In this document: positions 1 through 6,269 of the stretch, piece by piece
How the letters are laid out: every line of letters starts with the position of its first letter
Numbering within the stretch: position 1 is the stretch's first letter
Assembly (NCBI GenBank): GCA_005882155.1
Contig: VBCQ01000001.1
Span: forward strand, 1-15,313
Direction: 5' to 3'
Source: Betaproteobacteria bacterium
GTDB taxonomy: Bacteria > Pseudomonadota > Gammaproteobacteria > Burkholderiales > Burkholderiaceae_C
Length of the DNA stretch: 15,313 nt
The notes under the pieces: generated by a model
Told to the model about the DNA's origin: nothing
What the model saw: the letters and a program-made list of their open reading frames with translations, nothing else
The model's database searches: none
Made by a program: the position numbers and the translations under genes

Positions 1-20
1 GTCCTTTCGTTCCGCGAATA

Positions 21-47
21 TTAGCACTCGCCTGGCTTGAGTGCTGA
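21..47. promoter_or_regulatory. CIRCE operator (HrcA-binding inverted repeat)
   Basis: The sequence reads TTAGCACTC, nine spacer bases, then GAGTGCTGA. The CIRCE consensus is TTAGCACTC-N9-GAGTGCTAA, so 17 of 18 arm positions match and the spacing is exact. CIRCE is the operator of the heat-shock repressor HrcA and usually sits at the 5' end of groESL or other chaperone operons. The site could serve a leftward gene just outside the window: the minus strand has a ribosome-binding-like AAAGGA at positions 2-7, 13 bases beyond the operator. It could also serve the rightward gene starting at 180, for which a weak -10-like TATTAG lies at 19-24. The perfect half-site and the short distance favour the leftward gene. 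That is inference, because the gene itself is not visible. Confidence 0.85.
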
Positions 48-179
48 TCGGCTGGCGGATCGTGGAAGTCGAGCAGCGGCGCGTGCAGCACAGTGAGTGG
101 ACGCTATCGCTGGCGACAAGATCCGATCGACTACGGGCCCGCCGCTTGCTGCACTTGGCACAACACCAGGAGTCCCGCC

Positions 180-524
180 ATGATCGCCACCGACCGGCTT
201 GCCGACGGCAAGCTGCTGACCCTTCCGCCCGAAGCCGGGGACGTGAATGCCCCGCGCTTCGAACCGAACCCCGACTGGCTGCGCAGCGCCTCAGCCGTAG
301 AGCAGAAGACCGCGATGTGGCGCTGGTTCGCCACCCGGTACGAAGAGCTCGATGCGGATGCGCCGCGCGACGAACGTAGCGGGATGGTGCTGGCCGACAA
401 GACGCTTCATCAACGCTTCGACGCCTGTGTGCCGCGCGCCGTGGTGGACCAGCTCGTGCACAGCCTGCGAGCCGAGGCCGGTAACGAGTGGGCACTGAAG
501 GGTCTCGACGAGTTCGGCGGCTAG
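180..524 (+). CDS. Hypothetical protein, 114 aa
   Basis: I do not recognise this protein. The ATG at 180 was chosen over an in-frame GTG at 93 because a clear AGGAG (168-172) lies 7 bases upstream. The 114-residue product is soluble-looking, acidic in the middle, with no signal peptide, membrane segment or metal-binding motif. It has a tryptophan-rich stretch around residues 30-50 (PDW, then MWRWF). Residues 60-114 look helical, including VVDQLVHSLRAEAG. It is the only plus-strand gene here and converges on the MarR gene with 6 bp between stop codons. A CIRCE element lies 133 bp upstream, so heat-shock control is possible but unproven, and the sequence does not resemble GroES, Hsp20 or any chaperone I know. 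The third-position GC bias supports real coding. Confidence 0.65.
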   Translation: MIATDRLADGKLLTLPPEAGDVNAPRFEPNPDWLRSASAVEQKTAMWRWFATRYEELDADAPRDERSGMVLADKTLHQRFDACVPRAVVDQLVHSLRAEAGNEWALKGLDEFGG

Positions 525-530
525 ACCGTG

Positions 531-992
531 TTAGCGGTGCCGCGCCGTCTTGCCGCGCGCCACCTTCAGCAACAACTCGATCAGCAGCAGTTGCTCGGTC
601 GCCGACAGCACGCCGATCGCCTCGCGCTCCATCCCCGCCGCGATCTTCTCGGCGCGGCGTACCAGCTTCTGGCCGAGGGCGGTGAGGTGGATCAGCTGCG
701 CCCGTCGGTCCTCGGTGCTGCGAACGCGTGCTACCCAGCCGCGCTCGACCATCCGGTCCAGCGTGATTGCCATGTTAGGTGCCGATACGTCGAGCGCCTC
801 GCACAGCTGGCGCTGGTTGACGCGCTCATTCGACGCGACCAGCACGAGGATCGAGAACTCGACCGCCTTCAGGTCCAGCGGGCCGAGGTGCTTCTGAAAG
901 GTCTTCTTCAGCTCGATCGACGCGCGGCTCGCGGCGTAGCCGACCAGATGCGTTAAGCGCGATTCGTCGAGGCCGTTGCGGGCATGGCTCAC
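531..992 (-). CDS. MarR-family transcriptional regulator
   Basis: This 153-residue protein has MarR length and layout. An N-terminal helix (about residues 12-35) for dimerisation is followed by a winged helix-turn-helix at about 59-103. The recognition helix is around APNMAITLDRMVERGW (71-86). The wing contains the family's DRRxxxxxLT motif (DRRAQLIHLT, 95-104), and a C-terminal dimerisation helix follows. Translation starts at GTG 992, which overlaps the TGA of the upstream livF gene as GTGA. An AAGG lies about 8 bases upstream, so the two genes are probably translationally coupled. It is the last gene of the catabolic/transport operon. By analogy with CouR of the Rhodopseudomonas palustris coumarate locus, it may repress the operon and respond to an aryl-CoA ligand. 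The family is certain; the ligand and operator are inference. Confidence 0.93.
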   Translation of the reverse strand: MSHARNGLDESRLTHLVGYAASRASIELKKTFQKHLGPLDLKAVEFSILVLVASNERVNQRQLCEALDVSAPNMAITLDRMVERGWVARVRSTEDRRAQLIHLTALGQKLVRRAEKIAAGMEREAIGVLSATEQLLLIELLLKVARGKTARHR

Positions 993-1729
993 GGCGCCGC
1001 CTTCGCGCGCGCCGCGCCGAGGTAGGTGTCGATGACGCGCGGGTCCTTCGCCAGGTCGGCCGCTGCGCCTTCGAGCGCGATCTGGCCCATCTCGAGAACG
1101 TAGCCGTAGTCGGCCACGGCCAGCGCGGCGCGCGCGTTTTGCTCGACCAGCACGATCGTGACGCCGGTGCTGCGCAAGCCGTCGATCGTGTTGAAGATGT
1201 CGCGCACGACCAGCGGTGCCAAGCCGAGGCTCGGCTCGTCGAGCATCAGCAGCGATGGCTTGCCCATCAGCGCGCGGGCGACCGCGAGCATCTGCCGCTC
1301 GCCGCCCGACAGCGTGCCCGCGAGCTGCGCGCGGCGCTCCTTCAGCCGCGGGAACAGCGTGTAGACACGGTCCAGCGACTCGGCACTGTCGCGCTCGCCG
1401 AGGTGCACGCGACGATAGGCGCCGAGCAGCAGGTTGTCCTGCACCGCCATGCTGCCAAACAGCGCCCGCGTCTCGGGCACCAGCGCGATGCCGCGCAGCA
1501 CGCGCTCTTCGAGCGATTGCTGCGCGATCGCGTGACCGTCGTAAACGATCGTGCCGCGCGCCGGCAGCACGCCCATCAGCGCATTGAGCAGCGTCGACTT
1601 GCCGGCGCCATTCGGCCCGATGACGGTGACGACGCTTCCAGCTGCGGCCTGCAGATTCAATCCGTGCAGCACCTCGGCGCGGCCGTAGCCGGCGTGCAGG
1701 TCGGTGACCCGAAGAAGCAGCCCGCTCAT
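989..1729 (-). CDS. livF: ABC transporter ATP-binding protein, LivF type
   Basis: One of the two ATPases of a branched-chain-amino-acid-type (HAAT family) ABC importer, acting on the cytoplasmic face of the inner membrane. The 246-residue product has Walker A GPNGAGKST (38-46), ABC signature LSGGERQ (140-146), Walker B LMLDEP (161-166), and VEQN (195-198) in place of the H-loop histidine, as is usual in LivF. The ATG at 1729 is preferred over an upstream in-frame start at 1762 because a GGAGG at 1739-1743 lies 9 bases before it and the LivF homology begins right after it. The upstream start would also read into the palindromic repeat. It follows the fused permease/ATPase gene after an unusually long 124-bp gap and overlaps the downstream MarR gene by 4 bp. 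The substrate is probably an aromatic acid rather than an amino acid, judged from the neighbouring enzymes. Confidence 0.95.
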   Translation of the reverse strand: MSGLLLRVTDLHAGYGRAEVLHGLNLQAAAGSVVTVIGPNGAGKSTLLNALMGVLPARGTIVYDGHAIAQQSLEERVLRGIALVPETRALFGSMAVQDNLLLGAYRRVHLGERDSAESLDRVYTLFPRLKERRAQLAGTLSGGERQMLAVARALMGKPSLLMLDEPSLGLAPLVVRDIFNTIDGLRSTGVTIVLVEQNARAALAVADYGYVLEMGQIALEGAAADLAKDPRVIDTYLGAARAKAAP

Positions 1730-1752
1730 ACGTCTACGCCTCCAACACAACA

Positions 1753-1814
1753 CCGTTCGCACTGAGCTTGTCGAAGTGCCTGCGCAAGCACTTCGACAAG
1801 CTCAGTGCGAACGG
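1753..1814. repeat. REP-like palindrome, 27-bp perfect arms, inside the operon
   Basis: The left arm (1753-1779) and right arm (1788-1814) are exact reverse complements over 27 bases, separated by an 8-base loop (1780-1787). The core, CACTGAGCTTGTCGAAGTGC and its complement, is a dispersed intergenic repeat I recognise from many proteobacterial, especially Burkholderiales, genomes. When mistranslated it gives the familiar spurious peptide containing RTELVEV and RQAQCER. It lies between the stop of the livM-livG fusion and the ribosome binding site of livF; the base of the hairpin ends 9 bases before GGAGG. On the transcript it would form a very stable hairpin with no following U-tract. It is more likely an mRNA-stabilising or translation-affecting REP element than a classical terminator. 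Confidence 0.9.
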
Positions 1815-1853
1815 GGCCTTTGGTTCCAGCGGGGCGTTCGGTACGGCGTCTCA

Positions 1854-3617
1854 TCAATGCTCCGTCCCCAGATAAGCCGCGCGCACCGCGGGGCTGGCCT
1901 GTACCTGCTCGGGCGTGCCTTCGATCAGCTTGGTGCCGAACTCCATCACGACCACGCGGTCGGTCAGGCCCATCACCAAATCCATGTCGTGCTCGACCAG
2001 CAGGATGCTCAGGCCCTCGCCGCGCAATTGACGCAGCACATCGGCCAGCGCGCGCTTTTCCTGATGGCGCAGACCGGCGGCCGGCTCGTCGAGCAGCAGC
2101 AGCGACGGGTCGGCGCACAGCGCGCGGGCGATCTCCATCAGACGCTGCGAACCGAGCGCCAAATTGCCGGCGAGCTCGTGCAGGTGCGCTGCCATGCCGA
2201 TTCGCCGCAGCTGCCGCTCGGCCTCGCGCAACAGGCGCCGCTCTTCGCCACGGTCGAGCTGCAGCATCGCCGCCGCGACGCCATGCCGGCCGCGCAGATG
2301 AGCGCCGAGCGCGACGTTCTCCAGCACCGTCATGCCGGCGATCATCTTCACGTGCTGGAAGGTGCGCGACACGCCGCGCCGCGCGATCTCGCGCGACGGC
2401 AGGCCGCTGATGCGCTCGCCGCGAAAGCGCACCTCGCCGCGCGTTGCCGCGGTGACGCCGGTGACGAGGTTGAAGGTCGTCGACTTGCCCGCGCCGTTCG
2501 GGCCGATCAAGCCGAGGATCTCGCCGGCGCAAACCTGGAAGCTCACGTCGTTGACGGCGACCAGTCCGCCGAACTGCTTGCGAACCGCTTGCACGTCGAG
2601 CACCACCTCGCCATGCGGCGGCCGCTCGCGCTCGGGCAAGGCCGGCGCATCGGCCCAATCGACGACACGCTCGCGCCGCGGCAAGCGAGATTCGACGAAG
2701 GCCCACAGCCCGTCGCGCGCGTACTGCAGCACCGCGACCAGCACGATGCCGAAGACGATGATTTCGTAGTTGCCGCTGCCGCCGAGCAGCCGCGGCAACC
2801 AGACCTGCAACTGGTCTTCGAGAATCTTCACCATGCCGGCGCCGACGACCGCGCCCCACACATGGCCGACGCCGCCGAGCACCGCCATGAACAGGTACTC
2901 GATGCCCATCTTGAGGCCGAACGGCGACGGGTTCACCGTGCGCTGAAAGTGCGCGAACAGCCAGCCCGACACGCTCGCGAGCAACGCCGCGAGCACGAAG
3001 GCCGTGACCTTGACGCGAAAGGTGTCGACGCCCATCGCCTCGGCCATCGTCGAGCCGCCGCGCACCGCACGCAGCGCGCGGCCGGTGCGCGAGTCGAGCA
3101 GGTGCGTCACGGCAATCGACGCGAGCACGACGAGCGCCCACAGCAGATAGAAAAAGCTGCGCCCGGTGTTCAGCTCGATCGCGAAGAAGCGGATCGGCGG
3201 GACGCCGAGCAGCCCGTCGTATTTGCCGAGCGCATCGATGTTGCCGAGCAGGTAGTACAGGCTCAAGCCCCACGCGATGGTCGCGAGCGGCAAGTAGTGA
3301 CCCGACATCCGTAAGGTCACCCAGCCGAGCAGCATCGCGGCCACGCCGGTGATCACGAGGCCAACCCACACGGTGATCCATGGCGACACGCCGTGCGTCA
3401 CCGCGAGGTACGCGGCGGTGTAGGCGCCGAGCCCGACGAACGCGGCCTGGCCGAATGAGGTGAGGCCGGCGACTCCGGTCAGCAGCACCAGGCCGATGAC
3501 GACGAGCGCATACAGGCCGATGTAGTTCGCTTGCGTGATCCAGAACTCGGGGACCGGCAGCTGCGGCAACGCTGCGAGCACGATTGCGAACGCGAGCAAG
3601 AAGCGGGTTCGCGTCAC
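1854..3617 (-). CDS. Fused ABC permease/ATPase, LivM-LivG type
   Basis: One 587-residue polypeptide joins the second inner-membrane permease (LivM-like, about residues 1-305) to an ATPase domain (LivG-like, about 337-587). The permease half has many hydrophobic segments and the LivM-type GLTSFGQAAFVGLGAY stretch (51-66). A charged linker (about 308-336) follows. The ATPase has Walker A GPNGAGKST (372-380), Q-loop Q421, Walker B LLLLDEP (506-512) and H-loop H543. Its ABC signature is LALGSQRL (486-493), a departure from LSYGQQRL-like forms. Translation begins at GTG 3617, one base after the livH stop, with GAGGAA just upstream. The gene ends in tandem TGATGA stops. Such fusions are known in HAAT-family importers. 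It should pair with LivH as the heterodimeric channel and with LivF as the second ATPase. Confidence 0.94.
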   Translation of the reverse strand: MTRTRFLLAFAIVLAALPQLPVPEFWITQANYIGLYALVVIGLVLLTGVAGLTSFGQAAFVGLGAYTAAYLAVTHGVSPWITVWVGLVITGVAAMLLGWVTLRMSGHYLPLATIAWGLSLYYLLGNIDALGKYDGLLGVPPIRFFAIELNTGRSFFYLLWALVVLASIAVTHLLDSRTGRALRAVRGGSTMAEAMGVDTFRVKVTAFVLAALLASVSGWLFAHFQRTVNPSPFGLKMGIEYLFMAVLGGVGHVWGAVVGAGMVKILEDQLQVWLPRLLGGSGNYEIIVFGIVLVAVLQYARDGLWAFVESRLPRRERVVDWADAPALPERERPPHGEVVLDVQAVRKQFGGLVAVNDVSFQVCAGEILGLIGPNGAGKSTTFNLVTGVTAATRGEVRFRGERISGLPSREIARRGVSRTFQHVKMIAGMTVLENVALGAHLRGRHGVAAAMLQLDRGEERRLLREAERQLRRIGMAAHLHELAGNLALGSQRLMEIARALCADPSLLLLDEPAAGLRHQEKRALADVLRQLRGEGLSILLVEHDMDLVMGLTDRVVVMEFGTKLIEGTPEQVQASPAVRAAYLGTEH

Positions 3618-3618
3618 G

Positions 3619-4659
3619 TCATTCCTCTTCGTCTACCTGGCCATGCTGGAACGATCGCCACAGCAGCACCGGGATGATCACCGTGAAGACGATGACCTCC
3701 TTGAACGCGCTGGCCCAGAACGAGCCGAAGCTCTCGAGCAGGCCGACGAACAGCGCGCCGACCGCGGCGGCCGGGTAACTCGCGAGGCCGCCGAAGATCG
3801 CGGCGACGAAGCCTTTCAGCCCGATCAGAAAACCGGTGTCGTAGAACATCGTCGTCGTCGGCCCGATCAACAAGCCCGACAGCGCGCCGATGAACGCGGC
3901 GAGGCCGAAGCTCAGCCGGCCCGCGCCCGAGGTGGAGATGCCCATCAGCCGCGCGCCGAGCCGATTCACCGCGGTGGCGCGCAGCGCCTTGCCGCGCAAC
4001 GTGTGCTCGAAGAACAGAAACAGCGAGAGCATCAGCGCGACCGAGACGATGAAGATGATCAGCGTCTGGCCCGACACGCTGAGCGCGCCGGCCGCGAAGC
4101 GCGCGTCCCAGAAGCTCGGATTGCGAAAGCCCTCGGCGCCGAAGAACACGAGGCCGAGACCGGTGAGCGCGAAATGCACGCCGACCGAGACGATCAACAG
4201 CACCAGCACGCTCGCATCGGCGAGCTTCTCGTAGGCGAGGCGGTAGACCAAGGGCCCGAGCGGCGTGACGATCGCGAGCGTCAGCAGGCTCTGCGCGATC
4301 AGCGGAAGTTGGCGCGGTGCGGCCCAGAGGCTGAGCAGCATGACGAGCGCGGGCCACGCCAGCGTCTTGATCGCGCCGATGCCGACGCGCGACGCTGTGA
4401 TACGGCGCCGCAGCGCTTTCAGCGCATCGAGCAGCGCGGCCAACAGCGCCAGCACGAGCAGCAACCACACGGTGCCGGGCACGACGCCGATCTGCAGCAT
4501 CGCGAGCGTCAGCGCGCCGTAGGCGACGAACTCGCCTTGCGGGATGAAGATGACGCGCGTGATCGCGAAGACGAGCACGATCGCCAGCCCCAACAGCGCG
4601 TAGATTGCGCCGTTGGTGACGCCGTCCAGCATCAGGATGCCGGCGATGGTGAAGTCCAT
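3619..4659 (-). CDS. livH: ABC transporter permease, LivH type, with extra N-terminal segment
   Basis: Inner-membrane permease of the same HAAT-family importer. The 346-residue protein opens with the typical LivH segment containing DGVTNGAIYALLGLAIVLVF. It carries the conserved GxxKGFVAAIFGGLASYPAAAVGA region near the C-terminus (about residues 280-305) and ends in a short acidic tail (VDEEE). It is about 40-50 residues longer than a usual LivH (around 290-308). The excess lies at about residues 75-135, where two additional hydrophobic stretches flank a basic loop (KALRRRITASR). The ATG at 4659 follows the binding-protein stop by 20 bp; no strong Shine-Dalgarno sequence is visible. The gene ends 1 bp before the fused permease/ATPase gene, so the two are almost certainly cotranslated. 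Confidence 0.93.
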   Translation of the reverse strand: MDFTIAGILMLDGVTNGAIYALLGLAIVLVFAITRVIFIPQGEFVAYGALTLAMLQIGVVPGTVWLLLVLALLAALLDALKALRRRITASRVGIGAIKTLAWPALVMLLSLWAAPRQLPLIAQSLLTLAIVTPLGPLVYRLAYEKLADASVLVLLIVSVGVHFALTGLGLVFFGAEGFRNPSFWDARFAAGALSVSGQTLIIFIVSVALMLSLFLFFEHTLRGKALRATAVNRLGARLMGISTSGAGRLSFGLAAFIGALSGLLIGPTTTMFYDTGFLIGLKGFVAAIFGGLASYPAAAVGALFVGLLESFGSFWASAFKEVIVFTVIIPVLLWRSFQHGQVDEEE

Positions 4660-4679
4660 GGGTCAGCGCAGGCGCCGGC

Positions 4680-5810
4680 TCACTCGACCTTCCAATCCGC
4701 GTTCACCACCTTCAGCATCACGCCGGTCTCGTTGGTGAATCCCCAGTGGTCTTCCTTGGTCCAGTTCATCACGCCGTGCGAGAACACGGTGCGGCCCATG
4801 TTCTCGATCGCGTCGCGCAGCGCGGCGCGAAATTCCTTGGTGCCCGGCTTGGCCTTCTTCAGCGCGACCGGCAGCACCTTCTCGAGCACGATCACGGTGT
4901 CGTAAGCGTGACCGGCGAACTGGTTGCGCGAGCCGGCGCCGTAGGCCTTCTCGTACTTCTGCACGAAGTCGATGGCGAGCTTTTTCGACGGATGGCTGTC
5001 CGGCAATTGCTCGGCGATCACCGCAGGGCCCGAGACGACGTAGGTGCCCTCGACATCCTTGCCGCCGATGCGCATCAGGTCGCGCGTCGCTGCCGCGTGG
5101 GTCTGGTAGATCTTGCCCTTGTAACCGCGCTCGACGACGGCTTTCTCGGGCATCGCCGCGCCGCTGCCCGAGGCGACGATCAGCATCGCGTCGGGGTTGG
5201 CCGTCGCGAGCTTCAAAGCCTGGGCGGTCACGCTGGTGTCGGATCGTGCGAAGCGCTCGGCGGCGATGACCTTGATGCCGGCCTTGTCGGCCACGGCGCT
5301 GAAGTCCTTCAACCAGCCCTCGCCATAGGCGTCGGTGTAGCCGAGAAAGCCGACGCTCTTCACGCCGTGCGACTTCATGTGCTCGACCATCGCATGCGCC
5401 ATCACCGCGTTCGACTGCGGCAGGCGGAAGGTCCAGTAGTCCCGGCCGGCCGGCAGCTGCGCCGGCGAGAACGCGAGCTGCACCGTGCCCGATTCGGCGG
5501 CCACGTCGGCCATTGCGATCGCGACCGGCGTCGCCGCCGATCCCATGATGATGTCGACCTTGTCTTCGCTGACGAAGCGCTTCGCGTTCTTCACGCCGTT
5601 GGTCGGATCGGTCGCGTCGTCGAGCACGATGACGTTGAGCTTCTCGCCGGCAATCGATTGCGGCCACAGCGCGATGTAGTTCTTCATCGGAATGCCGAGC
5701 CCCGACGCGGGGCCGGTCAGCGGCAGGCTGATGCCGATGTTGATGTCGGCCTGCGCCGCCGAGGCGATCAGCGCGGCGATGGCGGCGAGCAGGGGGCGGA
5801 ACGCGGGCAT
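4680..5810 (-). CDS. Periplasmic substrate-binding protein, LivK/HAAT family
   Basis: A type I periplasmic ligand-binding protein that would deliver substrate to the LivH/LivM-type channel. The 376-residue precursor begins with a Sec signal peptide (residues 1-21, cleavage expected after AAQA). There is no lipobox cysteine, so it should be soluble in the periplasm. The mature protein starts DINIGISLPLTGPASGLG, typical of the Peripla_BP_6 fold, and later carries the usual VGFLGYTDAYGEGW segment. The ATG at 5810 has AAGGAG about 8 bases upstream, the clearest ribosome binding site in the cluster, which fits high expression of the binding protein. It starts 34 bp after the thioesterase stop. Relatives of this family bind aromatic acids (for example CouP for p-coumarate) as well as amino acids. 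An aromatic ligand is inferred here from the neighbouring enzymes only. Confidence 0.93.
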   Translation of the reverse strand: MPAFRPLLAAIAALIASAAQADINIGISLPLTGPASGLGIPMKNYIALWPQSIAGEKLNVIVLDDATDPTNGVKNAKRFVSEDKVDIIMGSAATPVAIAMADVAAESGTVQLAFSPAQLPAGRDYWTFRLPQSNAVMAHAMVEHMKSHGVKSVGFLGYTDAYGEGWLKDFSAVADKAGIKVIAAERFARSDTSVTAQALKLATANPDAMLIVASGSGAAMPEKAVVERGYKGKIYQTHAAATRDLMRIGGKDVEGTYVVSGPAVIAEQLPDSHPSKKLAIDFVQKYEKAYGAGSRNQFAGHAYDTVIVLEKVLPVALKKAKPGTKEFRAALRDAIENMGRTVFSHGVMNWTKEDHWGFTNETGVMLKVVNADWKVE

Positions 5811-5844
5811 GGCGTGTCTCCTTGTTGTAGTCAGTCGATGGCAT

Positions 5845-6264
5845 TCATGAGCACAGTGCGCGGATATCTTCGGGCACTGCGATCGCGCGCAGACGGTCGG
5901 GGTTGTCGGCGTCGCGCTTGACGAAGGCGCGGACCTCGCGCCCTTCGCAAATCAGATCGTCGCCGCGCGTCACACGGTGAACCTGGACGAAGACCTTGGC
6001 ACGCCACTCGATCACTTGCGTGGTGATGTGGATCGTCTCGCCATAGGTCACCGGCTTGAAGAACTTGGTGTTGATCTCGAGCAGCGGCGTGCCGACGATG
6101 CCTCTTGTCTTCACCAGCTCGCGCCACGGCGGCACGCCGCACTGCATGAAGAACGACAGCGAGGCCGCGTCCATCCAGCGCGAGAAATTCGGAAAGAAGA
6201 CGATGCCGGCTGGGTCGCAGTCGCCGAACTGAACGGTCACGCTGTGGGTGGTGATTCGCGACAT
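5845..6264 (-). CDS. Acyl-CoA thioesterase, 4-hydroxybenzoyl-CoA thioesterase type
   Basis: A 139-residue hotdog-fold thioesterase that would hydrolyse an acyl- or aroyl-CoA to the free acid and CoA in the cytoplasm. The motif VQFGDCDPAGIVFFPNF (residues 11-27) matches the active-site segment of Pseudomonas-type 4-hydroxybenzoyl-CoA thioesterase, and the aspartate falls at residue 17, as in that enzyme. FKPVTYGETIHI and VHRVTRGDDLICEG are the following strands. The ATG at 6264 was chosen because homology begins there; the same frame stays open far upstream but only as a shadow of the ligase gene. It starts 5 bp after the ligase stop, so the two are probably cotranslated. In context it could release 4-hydroxybenzoate or a related acid, or rescue trapped CoA esters. 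The exact substrate cannot be read from the sequence. Confidence 0.9.
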   Translation of the reverse strand: MSRITTHSVTVQFGDCDPAGIVFFPNFSRWMDAASLSFFMQCGVPPWRELVKTRGIVGTPLLEINTKFFKPVTYGETIHITTQVIEWRAKVFVQVHRVTRGDDLICEGREVRAFVKRDADNPDRLRAIAVPEDIRALCS

Positions 6265-6269
6265 GCTGC

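Noticed and set aside
1753..1814. Palindrome as a rho-independent terminator for the operon
   Set aside because: The hairpin is strong, but no T-run follows it on the minus strand, and livF directly downstream has a good ribosome binding site and must be transcribed for a complete transporter.
1726..3381. Minus-strand frame of 551 codons overlapping the fused permease/ATPase gene
   Set aside because: It is a shifted frame of the LivM-LivG gene with Arg/Ala-rich low-complexity translation, and it reads through the palindromic repeat to give the familiar spurious RTELVEV...RQAQCER peptide.
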